From Pedobacter glucosidilyticus (GTDB taxonomy: Bacteria; Bacteroidota; Bacteroidia; Sphingobacteriales; Sphingobacteriaceae): a DNA stretch of 64,000 nucleotides. A program made the translations under genes and the position numbers. The notes beneath the pieces were generated by a model. It was not told the origin of the DNA. It was given only the letters and a program-made list of their open reading frames with translations, and made no database searches. Positions 1 to 8,534 of this stretch are shown here, in pieces; position 1 is the first letter of the stretch; every line of letters begins with the position of its first letter. Location: NCBI RefSeq assembly GCF_002483235.1, contig NZ_DLHN01000009.1, positions 1 to 64,000 on the forward strand, read 5' to 3'.

Positions 1-1
1 T

Positions 2-46
2 AATGGAGAAGTGGTGTACATGGAAGATCCTAATGTAAATGCATAA
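2..46 (+). CDS. Tail of an upstream reading frame (partial)
   Basis: The frame is open from the window edge to a TAA at 44-46 and reads NGEVVYMEDPNVNA. It is in the same frame as the next coding region, separated from it by that stop and one codon. It may be the C-terminus of an upstream gene. Alternatively, the stop may interrupt a longer gene whose signal peptide and catalytic part lie off the window. Confidence 0.3.
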   Translation, partial: NGEVVYMEDPNVNA

Positions 47-49
47 AGG

Positions 50-1669
50 ATGTACAACTTTTGTAATATCCTATTTGGAAATGATAACCAGCCAACGATT
101 TTACAACAATCTTATACACAAAACAAGATGTTAGCTTTTAGGTTAACAGGAGGTAATTGGGTAGATGTAAGCAGCACCATCAATGCTGCCTGGCCAGGCG
201 AAGGTTATAATGATGGCAACGGTTGGATTACCTTTCCCGCAGGTTCATCCACCTTTAGAAGAACCAATGATAATGCAGGAACTTGGTTAAGTTATCCTAA
301 CCTTACCAGTAATACAGGCTCACATAGTGTAGATTATCAGTATTTATACGAGACAGGTAAAGTAAGATACCAACGTGTTACAGGTACTAGTACCTCTGTA
401 CATACCATTACTTTTAGTGGCTCTACCGGTGGGCAGGTTGCGCAGCCAGAAATCAATATCCTTAGTGGAAGTAGTTTTAACATCAGCACCAATGCTACTA
501 TAACTTGCCCTACGCCCAATACCACCATCCGATACACAACAGATGGTAGCCTACCAACTGCTACAAACGGTACCATTTATACCGGGCCCATCACCATCAG
601 TAATTCTGTTACCTTAAAAGCCAGAGCTTTCCATAACACTAAAACCGAAAGCCGGTTGGCGGCTTCACAAATCATCATCATAGGAGATAGCCAAGCCCCA
701 AGTACGCCTCAATCTTTAAATTCATCAGCTATAACCAGTAGCAGTTTTAGTTTAAGCTGGCAGGCATCAAACGATAATGTTGGTGTAACAGGCTACGAAG
801 TTTTTAGAAACGGAGTATCTATTGCTAATGTTACCGGAACCTCTTATAACGCAACGGGTTTAAACGCTTCTACCACATACAGTATGGCAGTAAGGGCTTA
901 TGATGCAGCAGGAAATAACTCAGCTTTAAGTACGGCTTTAAATGTTACCACCCAGGCGGCAGTATCTACCTACAGATATTTACGTTTAGTTGCCCAAGGA
1001 ACGGTAGGTTTAGATGTTACCTTGCAAAGTATAAATTGGTTGGTAAACACGGCTACTTATCCCAACCCACGTATTGATAATACCAGCAGCAGTAGGGTAG
1101 CAGCAAATGTATCTCTTACAAATGCGTGGCGGGCCTATGATAATAGCCTTACTTCTGGCTGGACCATAGCTTCTAATTTCCCGGCAACTATTGATGTAGA
1201 TTTAGGTGCAGGTAACGGTATTACGCCTACCGGAATAGAAATTGATGCCAACTCTGCAAACAGGGGATTAAGTGCATTTATGTGCTATGGCTCTAATGAT
1301 AATACTAATTGGACACTATTACACACCAGTTCTGGTTTAACCAGTAGCCATTACCCAAACAGCATAGGTACATTTACTTTCAATAACAATAACCAAAGTT
1401 ATAGAGACGAACAAAAAACACCTTTTTTAGCGTATCAAAAACAGGATGACGATTTGCTAAACGCTTATCCTAACCCTACCAAAGGTATAATTTATGTTAA
1501 CCAGGATGCTGCTAAATGTTTACTTACCCTTTATACCTTAACAGGCACACAGCTTTACCAAAAGCAAGGAAATTTCCTTAACCTGGCAGAACTGCCTGAT
1601 GGTATATATCTGCTAAAAATAACTGTAAATGAAAAAATTAACTTTAAAAAAATTATATTAACAAAATAG
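50..1669 (+). CDS. T9SS-exported multidomain protein, N-terminus probably missing
   Basis: The protein has 539 residues and no recognisable signal peptide, although its C-terminus (about 465-539, with the AYPNP motif and a final beta-rich stretch) is a type A Por-secretion sorting domain. Such domains need Sec export first. Before it come a chitobiase/hexosaminidase-type C-terminal domain (about 130-205), a fibronectin type III domain (about 215-300) and a discoidin-like beta-sandwich (about 305-440). These are accessory domains of surface glycosidases. No catalytic domain is visible, so the enzyme part may lie upstream, cut off by the stop at 44-46. The annotated ATG is simply the first one after that stop. 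The protein probably sits on the cell surface and helps bind the glycan. An N-terminally broken gene is the main alternative. Confidence 0.65.
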   Translation: MYNFCNILFGNDNQPTILQQSYTQNKMLAFRLTGGNWVDVSSTINAAWPGEGYNDGNGWITFPAGSSTFRRTNDNAGTWLSYPNLTSNTGSHSVDYQYLYETGKVRYQRVTGTSTSVHTITFSGSTGGQVAQPEINILSGSSFNISTNATITCPTPNTTIRYTTDGSLPTATNGTIYTGPITISNSVTLKARAFHNTKTESRLAASQIIIIGDSQAPSTPQSLNSSAITSSSFSLSWQASNDNVGVTGYEVFRNGVSIANVTGTSYNATGLNASTTYSMAVRAYDAAGNNSALSTALNVTTQAAVSTYRYLRLVAQGTVGLDVTLQSINWLVNTATYPNPRIDNTSSSRVAANVSLTNAWRAYDNSLTSGWTIASNFPATIDVDLGAGNGITPTGIEIDANSANRGLSAFMCYGSNDNTNWTLLHTSSGLTSSHYPNSIGTFTFNNNNQSYRDEQKTPFLAYQKQDDDLLNAYPNPTKGIIYVNQDAAKCLLTLYTLTGTQLYQKQGNFLNLAELPDGIYLLKITVNEKINFKKIILTK

Positions 1670-1708
1670 ATTTTATGTATAAAAATATCCCATAGGAATG
1701 CTAATAAA

Positions 1709-1764
1709 GTTTAAGAAAATGTAAATATTGGTAAAAATATAAGCCGACAGTTTTTTTACTTTTA
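1709..1764 (+). promoter_or_regulatory. Candidate activator site plus -7 box for the NHL/T9SS gene
   Basis: GTTTAAGAAAATGTAAATAT starts at 1709. A TACTTTTA box (TAnnTTTG-like) starts exactly 48 bp downstream at 1757. No TTTG lies at the usual -33 spacing. The same motif, spacing and lack of -33 occur in front of several other units of this locus. Confidence 0.55.
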
Positions 1765-1788
1765 GATTCACCAATTATATAATAAGTT

Positions 1789-3339
1789 ATGAAAATAAAA
1801 TTCTACAAATCTTTATTGTTTCCGGCAGCATTAATTGCCTTAACAAATAGTGCTGATGCACAAACCATGGTGGTAGGTGCTACTAGAGATATATCAAGCT
1901 CTAACCATTACTCTATCGCTGTAACCAGTGCGGGTGTTTTGTATGCAGGAGATGTAGGTACAACTAAGCGTATAACAAAAACTATTGCGCCTAGTGTTAC
2001 ACAAACCGCTGTGATTAACCCAGCGGGAGGAAATCCAAGAGGTTTAACTTTATCTGCAAACCAAAGTACGCTTTATTTTTATACGGATGACGGAGTTATC
2101 AGTAGCCTTAATTTAACAACAGAAGTTAAAACTGATTTAGTAACAGGGCAAGGTAGTGATGTTGAGGATATGGTTTTAGATGAAAATGGAGATTTAATAT
2201 ATGCTAAGAAGTTTACAGGCGATATTTTAAAATTGAATCCTACCACGCTTGCCATTACTACATTAATTAATGGTGGTTATTCAGGGTCATCAACGAATGC
2301 TGGGGATGGTCTGACACATGATAATGCAGCCAATACACTGGTTACCGGTAATATAAGTGGTTTAGCTTACGATAAAATTAGAAAGATTTTATATATAGCA
2401 GACCGTACTAGTGCTCGTATTCGTAAAATAGATTTAAATCCAGCGAGTCCTACTTATAAATTAATTTCTACCTATGCAGGTACGGGTACTGGTGTCGATG
2501 GGTCTCCAAACGGACTAGCAAATGTAACTAACATTACCAATCAAATTTGGGGTATGGACGTTGATGGAAATGGTAATTTATATTTTGTAGACAGAGGCGC
2601 AGGTAAAATTAAAAGGGTAGATTATGCTACAGGAATATTAACTGTAGAAGCAGGCGGTGGTTCTGGTAGCGTAGCCCCTATTACACCGGGTTCGGCTCCA
2701 ACAACCTATAACCTTGGTACCAGTAATCCAACAGATGTTTACATTTTTAACGGTGGCTATTATATAGCCAATGGTAATGGTGGTAATAACGCATTTAGAG
2801 TTAATGACTCAACCCTTCCTGTTACCATTACAGGTTTTGCGGCAAAAGCAGTTAACAATGCTATTGTAGTACAGTGGAAAACACAGGAAGAAGTTACTTT
2901 CAGCAGGTTTGAGCTTTTAAGATCTACAGATGGTACTAACTTTAGCGTAGTAGATGTACAAGCAGCAAAAGGAAATGGCTCTTCTTACAGCTATACAGAT
3001 GCTAATGTTGCTTTAGGTAATACATATTACTATAAGCTTAATAGTATAGACCAAGATGGTACATCAGCCTTAAGCCAGCCAACAGTAGCAAGTTTAGGTG
3101 GTGCAAGTGATGATATTGTGGTATTCTCTAATACTCAAGATAATGCCATCAACATCAATACAGCTAGTGCAGAGAAACTAAGTGTTAAACTTGTTAATTT
3201 AACAGGTCAGCTTATTTATAAAGGAGATTTTTCTGGTAGCAATACCATCAGTACATCTGCTTATGCAAAAGGTATTTATGTGGTAACCATTACAAACGCT
3301 AGCGGTAAAGTTATTAAAGTACAAAAAGTTGTAATTTAA
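1789..3339 (+). CDS. Secreted NHL-type beta-propeller protein with T9SS sorting domain
   Basis: The protein has 516 residues. A signal peptide ends near ALTNSADAQ (about residue 25). Residues about 30-345 carry repeated propeller blades of the NHL/SMP-30 type, with phrases such as VDGNGNLYFVDRGAGKIKRVD. A fibronectin-like stalk follows (about 350-435), then a C-terminal type A sorting domain ending in KVIKVQKVVI. It should be exported by T9SS and anchored at or released from the surface. A ligand-binding or scaffolding role in glycan use is an inference from its neighbours. It stands alone between a candidate regulated promoter and a strong terminator. Confidence 0.75.
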   Translation: MKIKFYKSLLFPAALIALTNSADAQTMVVGATRDISSSNHYSIAVTSAGVLYAGDVGTTKRITKTIAPSVTQTAVINPAGGNPRGLTLSANQSTLYFYTDDGVISSLNLTTEVKTDLVTGQGSDVEDMVLDENGDLIYAKKFTGDILKLNPTTLAITTLINGGYSGSSTNAGDGLTHDNAANTLVTGNISGLAYDKIRKILYIADRTSARIRKIDLNPASPTYKLISTYAGTGTGVDGSPNGLANVTNITNQIWGMDVDGNGNLYFVDRGAGKIKRVDYATGILTVEAGGGSGSVAPITPGSAPTTYNLGTSNPTDVYIFNGGYYIANGNGGNNAFRVNDSTLPVTITGFAAKAVNNAIVVQWKTQEEVTFSRFELLRSTDGTNFSVVDVQAAKGNGSSYSYTDANVALGNTYYYKLNSIDQDGTSALSQPTVASLGGASDDIVVFSNTQDNAININTASAEKLSVKLVNLTGQLIYKGDFSGSNTISTSAYAKGIYVVTITNASGKVIKVQKVVI

Positions 3340-3360
3340 GTTTAATAGGTTCTAAAAATG

Positions 3361-3396
3361 AAATCCTATGTGTTAAAAAGCATAGGATTTTTTTTA
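3361..3396 (+). terminator. Intrinsic terminator after the NHL/T9SS gene
   Basis: AAATCCTATG (3361-3370) pairs perfectly with CATAGGATTT (3381-3390) around a 10-nt loop. A run of eight T residues begins within the second arm. Confidence 0.9.
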
Positions 3397-3436
3397 TTTG
3401 GTTAGAAATTATAAAACAGCTATTTAAGTAAATATA

Positions 3437-3491
3437 ATTTAAAGATATGCCAAGTTAATAAAATCAGAATCTAAAAAATAGCCTATTTTAG
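3437..3491 (+). promoter_or_regulatory. Candidate activator site plus -7 box for the GH29 gene
   Basis: ATTTAAAGATATGCCAAGTT at 3437 is a weaker copy of the locus motif. A TATTTTAG box starts 47 bp downstream at 3484, one base short of the 48 bp seen elsewhere. A second, closer match to the motif (ATCTAAAAAATAGCC, from 3469) overlaps the box but has no -7 element at the right distance. Confidence 0.4.
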
Positions 3492-3527
3492 CCATTTCAA
3501 GCCAATATAAATTATAAAGTTAAAATC

Positions 3528-5048
3528 ATGAAAATCAAATTTGCTTGCTTAGTATTAAGCTTATTTATCACAACAACAGGTATTGCACAAAAAAAATACG
3601 AACCTACCTGGGAGTCTATAGACAGTAGACCAGTACCACAATGGTTTCAGGATGCTAAATTTGGTATTTTTATACATTGGGGTGTGTATTCTGTTCCTTC
3701 TTATATTTATATCAACAGAGAAGGCTCTGTTTATGATTGTTATGCAGAATGGTATGAAATACTTGCCATGTCTAGAAAAGGGCCAAGCAGAGATTTTCAT
3801 GATAAAATGTATGGTAAAAATTTTGGTTACAGACAGTTTGCGCCTATGTTTAAGGCAGAGCTTTGGAATCCGGATAAGTGGGCAACCCTTTTTAAAGATG
3901 CCGGAGCTAAATATGTTATCCTAACCTCCAAACATCACGATGGTTATACGCTATGGCCTTCAACAAGTCCTTATTCTAAAGGATGGAATGCATTAGAAGT
4001 AGGCCCTAAAAGAGATTTAGTTGGTGATCTTACAAACGCTGTAAGAGCTAAAGGACTAAAAATGGGACTATATTACTCCTTAATGGAATGGGAAAGCACC
4101 CCAACAGATAGGCCAGGTAATTTTAACGGCTATTACCTGCCAGATTCTATCATCTCAAAATATAAAATACCTGCTGATAAAATGATTTCAGAGCATATTG
4201 TTCCGCAAATGAAAGAATTGGTGATGAAATATCAGCCAGCTATCATTTACCCTGATGGTGATTGGGATGAGGATTATAAGCGTTTACAAAGTTTAGAATT
4301 TTTAAGCTGGTTATATAACAATGCGCCTAATAAAGATGAAGTAGCAGTAAACGATAGATGGGGAAAAGTAAGAGGCGAACATGGTGGTTACTATTCAAGA
4401 GAATATGCGGATACAGATGACGTAAGTAATGACCATCCTTGGGAAGAAATACAGGGAATGGGCTATTCTTTTGGTTATAACAGAAATGAGGATATACATG
4501 ATTACCGCAGCTCTGAAGAATTGATCCACTTATTAGTAAATACTGTTGGTAGAGGCGGTAATTTATGCTTAAACGTTGGTCCAACGGCTGATGGTAGAAT
4601 CCCGGTAATTATGGAGCAAAGGCTATTAGATATTGGTGAATGGCTAAAAATTAATGGCGAAGGTATTTATGGTACACAAGCATGGCATAACCCGGCAGAG
4701 GTAAAACCTGCCCCGGCTAAAGTAGCAAGCACAGAAGAGAAAAAAGAAAAATCTGCTGCTGAAGCGGCAGCAACCTCAACCAACAAAGAAGTATTTTATA
4801 CCTATAAAGGAAATGATTTATATATTTTAACAACCAAGTTGCCAGAAAGCCATTTGCATGTAGAGGGTTTAACCTTACCAAAAGGGCTTAAAATAGAATT
4901 ATTGGGGGCTGATGTATTACCAAAATATAAATCTAAGAACGGGAAACTAAGCATAGAGCTACCAAAAGTTGCACCTAATGCTATCAAAAGTAAATACGCT
5001 TATGTACTTAAAATTACCGGAGGTGCCGAGGGTTTATTGTCAAAATAA
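3528..5048 (+). CDS. Alpha-L-fucosidase, GH29, secreted
   Basis: This retaining glycosidase releases terminal alpha-L-fucose. The 506-residue protein has a signal peptide ending near TTTGIAQ, then a GH29 barrel starting with the family phrase WFQDAKFGIFIHWGVYS. The SKHHDGY strand follows at about 133-139. D243, in PDGDW, aligns with the catalytic nucleophile of the SDGEW motif in human FUCA1. The C-terminal beta-domain carries a Lys/Ala-rich stretch (about 395-425) that looks like a flexible insert. The gene is monocistronic, between its own promoter and a terminator, and lies next to the fucose importer gene. Confidence 0.93.
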   Translation: MKIKFACLVLSLFITTTGIAQKKYEPTWESIDSRPVPQWFQDAKFGIFIHWGVYSVPSYIYINREGSVYDCYAEWYEILAMSRKGPSRDFHDKMYGKNFGYRQFAPMFKAELWNPDKWATLFKDAGAKYVILTSKHHDGYTLWPSTSPYSKGWNALEVGPKRDLVGDLTNAVRAKGLKMGLYYSLMEWESTPTDRPGNFNGYYLPDSIISKYKIPADKMISEHIVPQMKELVMKYQPAIIYPDGDWDEDYKRLQSLEFLSWLYNNAPNKDEVAVNDRWGKVRGEHGGYYSREYADTDDVSNDHPWEEIQGMGYSFGYNRNEDIHDYRSSEELIHLLVNTVGRGGNLCLNVGPTADGRIPVIMEQRLLDIGEWLKINGEGIYGTQAWHNPAEVKPAPAKVASTEEKKEKSAAEAAATSTNKEVFYTYKGNDLYILTTKLPESHLHVEGLTLPKGLKIELLGADVLPKYKSKNGKLSIELPKVAPNAIKSKYAYVLKITGGAEGLLSK

Positions 5049-5076
5049 GATATTGTAAATAAGTCATAATTTATGT

Positions 5077-5115
5077 AAAGCTTGCTGATCATCATTTCAG
5101 CAAGCTTTATTTTTT
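5077..5115 (+). terminator. Intrinsic terminator after the GH29 gene
   Basis: AAAGCTTGCTGA (5077-5088) pairs perfectly with TCAGCAAGCTTT (5097-5108). ATTTTTT follows. Confidence 0.9.
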
Positions 5116-5136
5116 AGAAGTGTAAATTTTTAATTT

Positions 5137-5201
5137 GTCAATTTAGTTTAAAAAATAGCCAATTTATTATAATCAGCCAACTTGCTTAATCAATATCTTT
5201 A
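5137..5201 (+). promoter_or_regulatory. Candidate activator sites plus -7 box for the fucP operon
   Basis: GTTTAAAAAATAGCCAATTT starts at 5146. A TATCTTTA box starts exactly 48 bp downstream at 5194, with no -33 TTTG. An extra half site, GTCAATTTA (5137-5145), lies 21 bp before GCCAATTTA (5158-5166). That is two helical turns, consistent with tandem binding on one DNA face. Confidence 0.6.
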
Positions 5202-5266
5202 GCATTTATAAACCCCAAAATTATAGTCCCACTTCTTAATAAAAATTTTTAAGAATTAAATTTAAT

Positions 5267-6505
5267 ATGCTTACGAACAGGAAATATTTACTTCCATTTA
5301 TACTTATTACAACGCTTTTTTTCTTGTGGGGTTTTGCTCATAATTTAAATCCCATATTAATTCCACATTTAAAAAAAGCATGTGAGTTAACAGATTTAGA
5401 ATCAGCACTGATAGACTCTGCCTTTTACATTGGTTATTTTATAATGGCCATACCATCGGGTATGCTCATGAAAAAGTTTGGCTATAAATCTGGTATTGTA
5501 TTTGGCCTTTTATTGTTTGCCATAGGTGCTTTTTTGTTTTGGCCAGCCGCAGAATTAAGAAACTTTAGTTTCTTTTTACTTGCCTTATTTATCATAGCCA
5601 GTGGTTTAACATTTTTAGAAACAGCAGCCAACCCTTATATAACGGTTCTAGGCGAGCCAGAAACCGCTACTATCAGGCTTAATTTTTCACAATCTTTTAA
5701 TGGTTTGGCAGCCACCTTGGCTCCTTTCCTAGGAGGGATATTTATATTATCAGGTGTTCATTTATCTGATGAACAAAAAGCAAACATGTCTCTTCTGGAA
5801 AAAGAAGAATTCTTAAGACAAGAAGCTCTCAGTGTACAAATCCCTTACCTGCTTATTGGTATCATTGTTTTATTGGTTGCTATCATCATCTGGCGTGTAA
5901 AATTACCAGAAATAAGCGTCGATAATCATGAAAATTCCATATCAAAACGAAGCATTTGGAAGAATAAAAATTTAATTTTTGGTGTTATTGCTCAATTCTT
6001 TTACGTAGGAGCGCAAGTGTGTGTATCTAGCTTTTTTATCAGATTTATTGGTGTGGCAGCTGGCGTAGCAGAAAAAGACGCAGCTATGTACCTATCTGTT
6101 GCTTTATTGGTATTTATGATAGGTCGTTTTGTTGGAACATTTTTAATGAAATACATCAGTCCGAGAGTATTACTAGCCATTTATAGCATAGCTAACGTGA
6201 TATTATTAATAATGGCTATTAATTTCGGCAATATGCTATCTATCTATGCTCTTATTGGGGTTGAATTTTTTATGTCTATCATGTTTCCAACCATATTCTC
6301 TTTAAGCTTAGATGGCTTAGGAGAAGAAAAGAAAATAGGGTCATCCTTATTGGTGATGGCCATAGCAGGAGGTGCTTTTTTCCCTTTAATTATGGGTAAA
6401 ATATCAGATATGGTAAATATACAAATCGCCTATATCGTACCGCTATTTTGCTTTTTAATAGTTTTCTTATTTGCAGTACAATCAAAAGTTAAGTTTAATG
6501 AATAG
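5267..6505 (+). CDS. fucP: L-fucose:H+ symporter of the FucP family (MFS)
   Basis: This 412-residue inner-membrane protein has about 12 hydrophobic segments. It carries FucP hallmarks: FFLWGFAHNLNPILIPHLKK at the N-terminus and the segment around GLTFLETAANPYITVLGEPE. It should import free fucose, released by the neighbouring fucosidases, with a proton. It heads an operon and overlaps the mutarotase gene by 8 nt, which suggests translational coupling. Other FGHS-family substrates (glucose, galactose) cannot be excluded from sequence alone, but the neighbours favour fucose. Confidence 0.88.
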   Translation: MLTNRKYLLPFILITTLFFLWGFAHNLNPILIPHLKKACELTDLESALIDSAFYIGYFIMAIPSGMLMKKFGYKSGIVFGLLLFAIGAFLFWPAAELRNFSFFLLALFIIASGLTFLETAANPYITVLGEPETATIRLNFSQSFNGLAATLAPFLGGIFILSGVHLSDEQKANMSLLEKEEFLRQEALSVQIPYLLIGIIVLLVAIIIWRVKLPEISVDNHENSISKRSIWKNKNLIFGVIAQFFYVGAQVCVSSFFIRFIGVAAGVAEKDAAMYLSVALLVFMIGRFVGTFLMKYISPRVLLAIYSIANVILLIMAINFGNMLSIYALIGVEFFMSIMFPTIFSLSLDGLGEEKKIGSSLLVMAIAGGAFFPLIMGKISDMVNIQIAYIVPLFCFLIVFLFAVQSKVKFNE

Positions 6506-6827
6506 ATATTGTTTAGCTCTGGATCTTGTGGATGATGATACTTTAATACAAGAATACGAACGTTATCATGTTAAAATATGGCCAGAAATAGAAAAAAGTA
6601 TAAAGGATAGTGGTATACTCAGTATGCAGATATACAGGCTGCACACCAAGTTATTCATGATTATGGAAACTACAGATGATTTTAGCTTTGCTGAAAAAGC
6701 AAAGAAAGACCAAGAGAACCCAAAAGTACAAGAATGGGAAAACCTGATGTGGAAATATCAAAAAGCTTTACCCCAGGCCAAAGAAAACGAAAAGTGGATT
6801 TTAATGAAAAAAATATTTGATTTATAA
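6498..6827 (+). CDS. L-rhamnose/L-fucose mutarotase family protein (RhaM-like)
   Basis: This small cytoplasmic protein of about 109 residues belongs to the RhaM (DUF718) family of dimeric ferredoxin-like mutarotases. The family interconverts alpha and beta anomers of 6-deoxy sugars. Visible marks are the N-terminal CLALDLVDD strand, the YERYHVKIWPEI segment with its conserved His, and the ending WENLMWKYQ. The ATG at 6498 overlaps the fucP stop and leaves the usual family length. An earlier in-frame start would only add nine non-conserved residues. Next to FucP and a fucose-dehydrogenase-like enzyme, it most likely supplies the anomer that enters oxidation. Campylobacter jejuni has a comparable gene in its fucose cluster. 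Confidence 0.82.
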   Translation: MNRYCLALDLVDDDTLIQEYERYHVKIWPEIEKSIKDSGILSMQIYRLHTKLFMIMETTDDFSFAEKAKKDQENPKVQEWENLMWKYQKALPQAKENEKWILMKKIFDL

Positions 6828-6835
6828 ATATATAA

Positions 6836-8500
6836 ATGAACCCTTCAAACAAGAATTACCTCCAAATACACCCTCAGGATAATGTGTTGGTTGCATTACA
6901 AGATCTTCCTAAAGGAACCGTAATTGAACATCTAAAAGAAAATTTCATTTTGTTAGATGATGTTAAAGCGAAGCATAAGTTTGCCACAACCGCTTTACAA
7001 CCAAATGATGAAGTTATTATGTATGGCGTACTTGTAGGAAAAGCAAACGAACCTATTCATCAAGGTGCTTTGTTAACCATCACCAATGTTAAACATGCTA
7101 CAAATGATTTTTCTTTAGGTAAAAGAAATACCAGCTGGACTTTGCCCGACACGCAAAAATGGCAAGACAAAACTTTTAATGGTTACCACCGCTCTGATGG
7201 TTCTGTAGGAACGGCTAATTATTGGTTAGTTATTTCTCTGGTATTTTGCGAAAATCGCAATATGAATATCCTAAAACAGGCTTTGGTAGATAAGCTGGGC
7301 TATGGTAAAACCACCAGTTATCAATTAAAATCTGATATATTGGTAGAATATTACAAATCAGGAAAAACGGTTGATGATATCTTAAGTATCAACTTTGATG
7401 AGATAAAAACCGACGAGCATAAAGCCAATCCATTATTCCCAAATGTAGATGGGATAAAATTTTTAACACATGATTTAGGATGTGGCGGTACACGTAACGA
7501 TGCCAGAAATTTATGTGGTTTATTGGCTGGTTATATTACCAATGCCAATGTGGCTGGCGCTACGGTATTAAGTTTAGGATGCCAAAATGCACAAGTAAGT
7601 TTATTAAAAGAAGAAATTTCTAAACGCGATGCGCATTTTTCTAAGCCCTTGTATGTTTTTGAGCAACAGGTAGAAGGCACAGAAGAAAACCTAATCAATA
7701 AAGCTTTAAAGAGTACCTTTTGTGGTTTAATAGAAATAAATAAATTAACCCGTAAACCAGCGCCTTTAAGTAAACTTTGTGTTGGTTTAGAGTGTGGTGG
7801 CTCTGATGGGTTTTCTGGAATATCTGCAAACCCGGCAATAGGTTATACTTCTGATTTAATATCGGCTTTAGGAGGCTCTGTTATACTGGCAGAATTTCCT
7901 GAGCTATGTGGTGTAGAGCAAGAACTTGCAGACCGCTGCGTAGATGATGAAAACGCTAGCAGATTTATAAGTTTAATGAAATCTTATAATGATAAAGCAG
8001 AGGCTTTAGGCTCGGGTTTCTTTGCCAATCCATCACCAGGAAACATCAAAGACGGATTAATTACGGATGCTATAAAATCTGCAGGAGCCGCAAAAAAAGG
8101 AGGTACTTCACCCGTAACTCAGGTACTTGATTATCCAGAAAAAGTTGAAAAACCAGGTCTTGTTTTACTTTGTACACCAGGTAGCGATGTAGAAAGTACA
8201 ACCGCAGTAGTAGGTGCCGGAGCCAATATTGTATTGTTTACCACTGGTTTAGGAACCCCAACCGGAAACCCTGTAGCCCCTGTTATAAAATTATCTACCA
8301 ACACAGCTTTATACAAAAAAATGCCCGATATTATTGATATCAATTGTGGGTCTATTATAGAAGGAGAAGAAACTATAAAACAAGCTGGAGAAAGAATTTT
8401 AGAGTATGTTATAAAAGTGGCAAGCGGCGAAGAAACGCCAAAATCTGTTAAACTTTGCCAGGATGATTTTATACCTTGGAAAAGAGACATCTCTTTATAA
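6836..8500 (+). CDS. UxaA-family sugar-acid dehydratase (altronate/fuconate dehydratase)
   Basis: This 554-residue cytoplasmic enzyme has an N-terminal SAF domain (about 10-95) and the large UxaA catalytic part, with HRSDGSVGTANYW and CGGSDGFSGISANPA. UxaA enzymes are iron-dependent dehydratases that turn aldonates into 2-keto-3-deoxy acids. Altronate is the classical substrate. Here, behind FucP and the mutarotase and ahead of an L-fucose-dehydrogenase-like SDR, L-fuconate (or D-arabinonate, same stereochemistry) is more plausible. The C. jejuni fucose cluster also uses UxaA-type genes. No enolase-superfamily fuconate dehydratase is present. It starts 8 nt after the mutarotase gene. Confidence 0.8.
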   Translation: MNPSNKNYLQIHPQDNVLVALQDLPKGTVIEHLKENFILLDDVKAKHKFATTALQPNDEVIMYGVLVGKANEPIHQGALLTITNVKHATNDFSLGKRNTSWTLPDTQKWQDKTFNGYHRSDGSVGTANYWLVISLVFCENRNMNILKQALVDKLGYGKTTSYQLKSDILVEYYKSGKTVDDILSINFDEIKTDEHKANPLFPNVDGIKFLTHDLGCGGTRNDARNLCGLLAGYITNANVAGATVLSLGCQNAQVSLLKEEISKRDAHFSKPLYVFEQQVEGTEENLINKALKSTFCGLIEINKLTRKPAPLSKLCVGLECGGSDGFSGISANPAIGYTSDLISALGGSVILAEFPELCGVEQELADRCVDDENASRFISLMKSYNDKAEALGSGFFANPSPGNIKDGLITDAIKSAGAAKKGGTSPVTQVLDYPEKVEKPGLVLLCTPGSDVESTTAVVGAGANIVLFTTGLGTPTGNPVAPVIKLSTNTALYKKMPDIIDINCGSIIEGEETIKQAGERILEYVIKVASGEETPKSVKLCQDDFIPWKRDISL

Positions 8501-8534
8501 AATTATGTAATCAAATTTATTCAATGAAGACATC

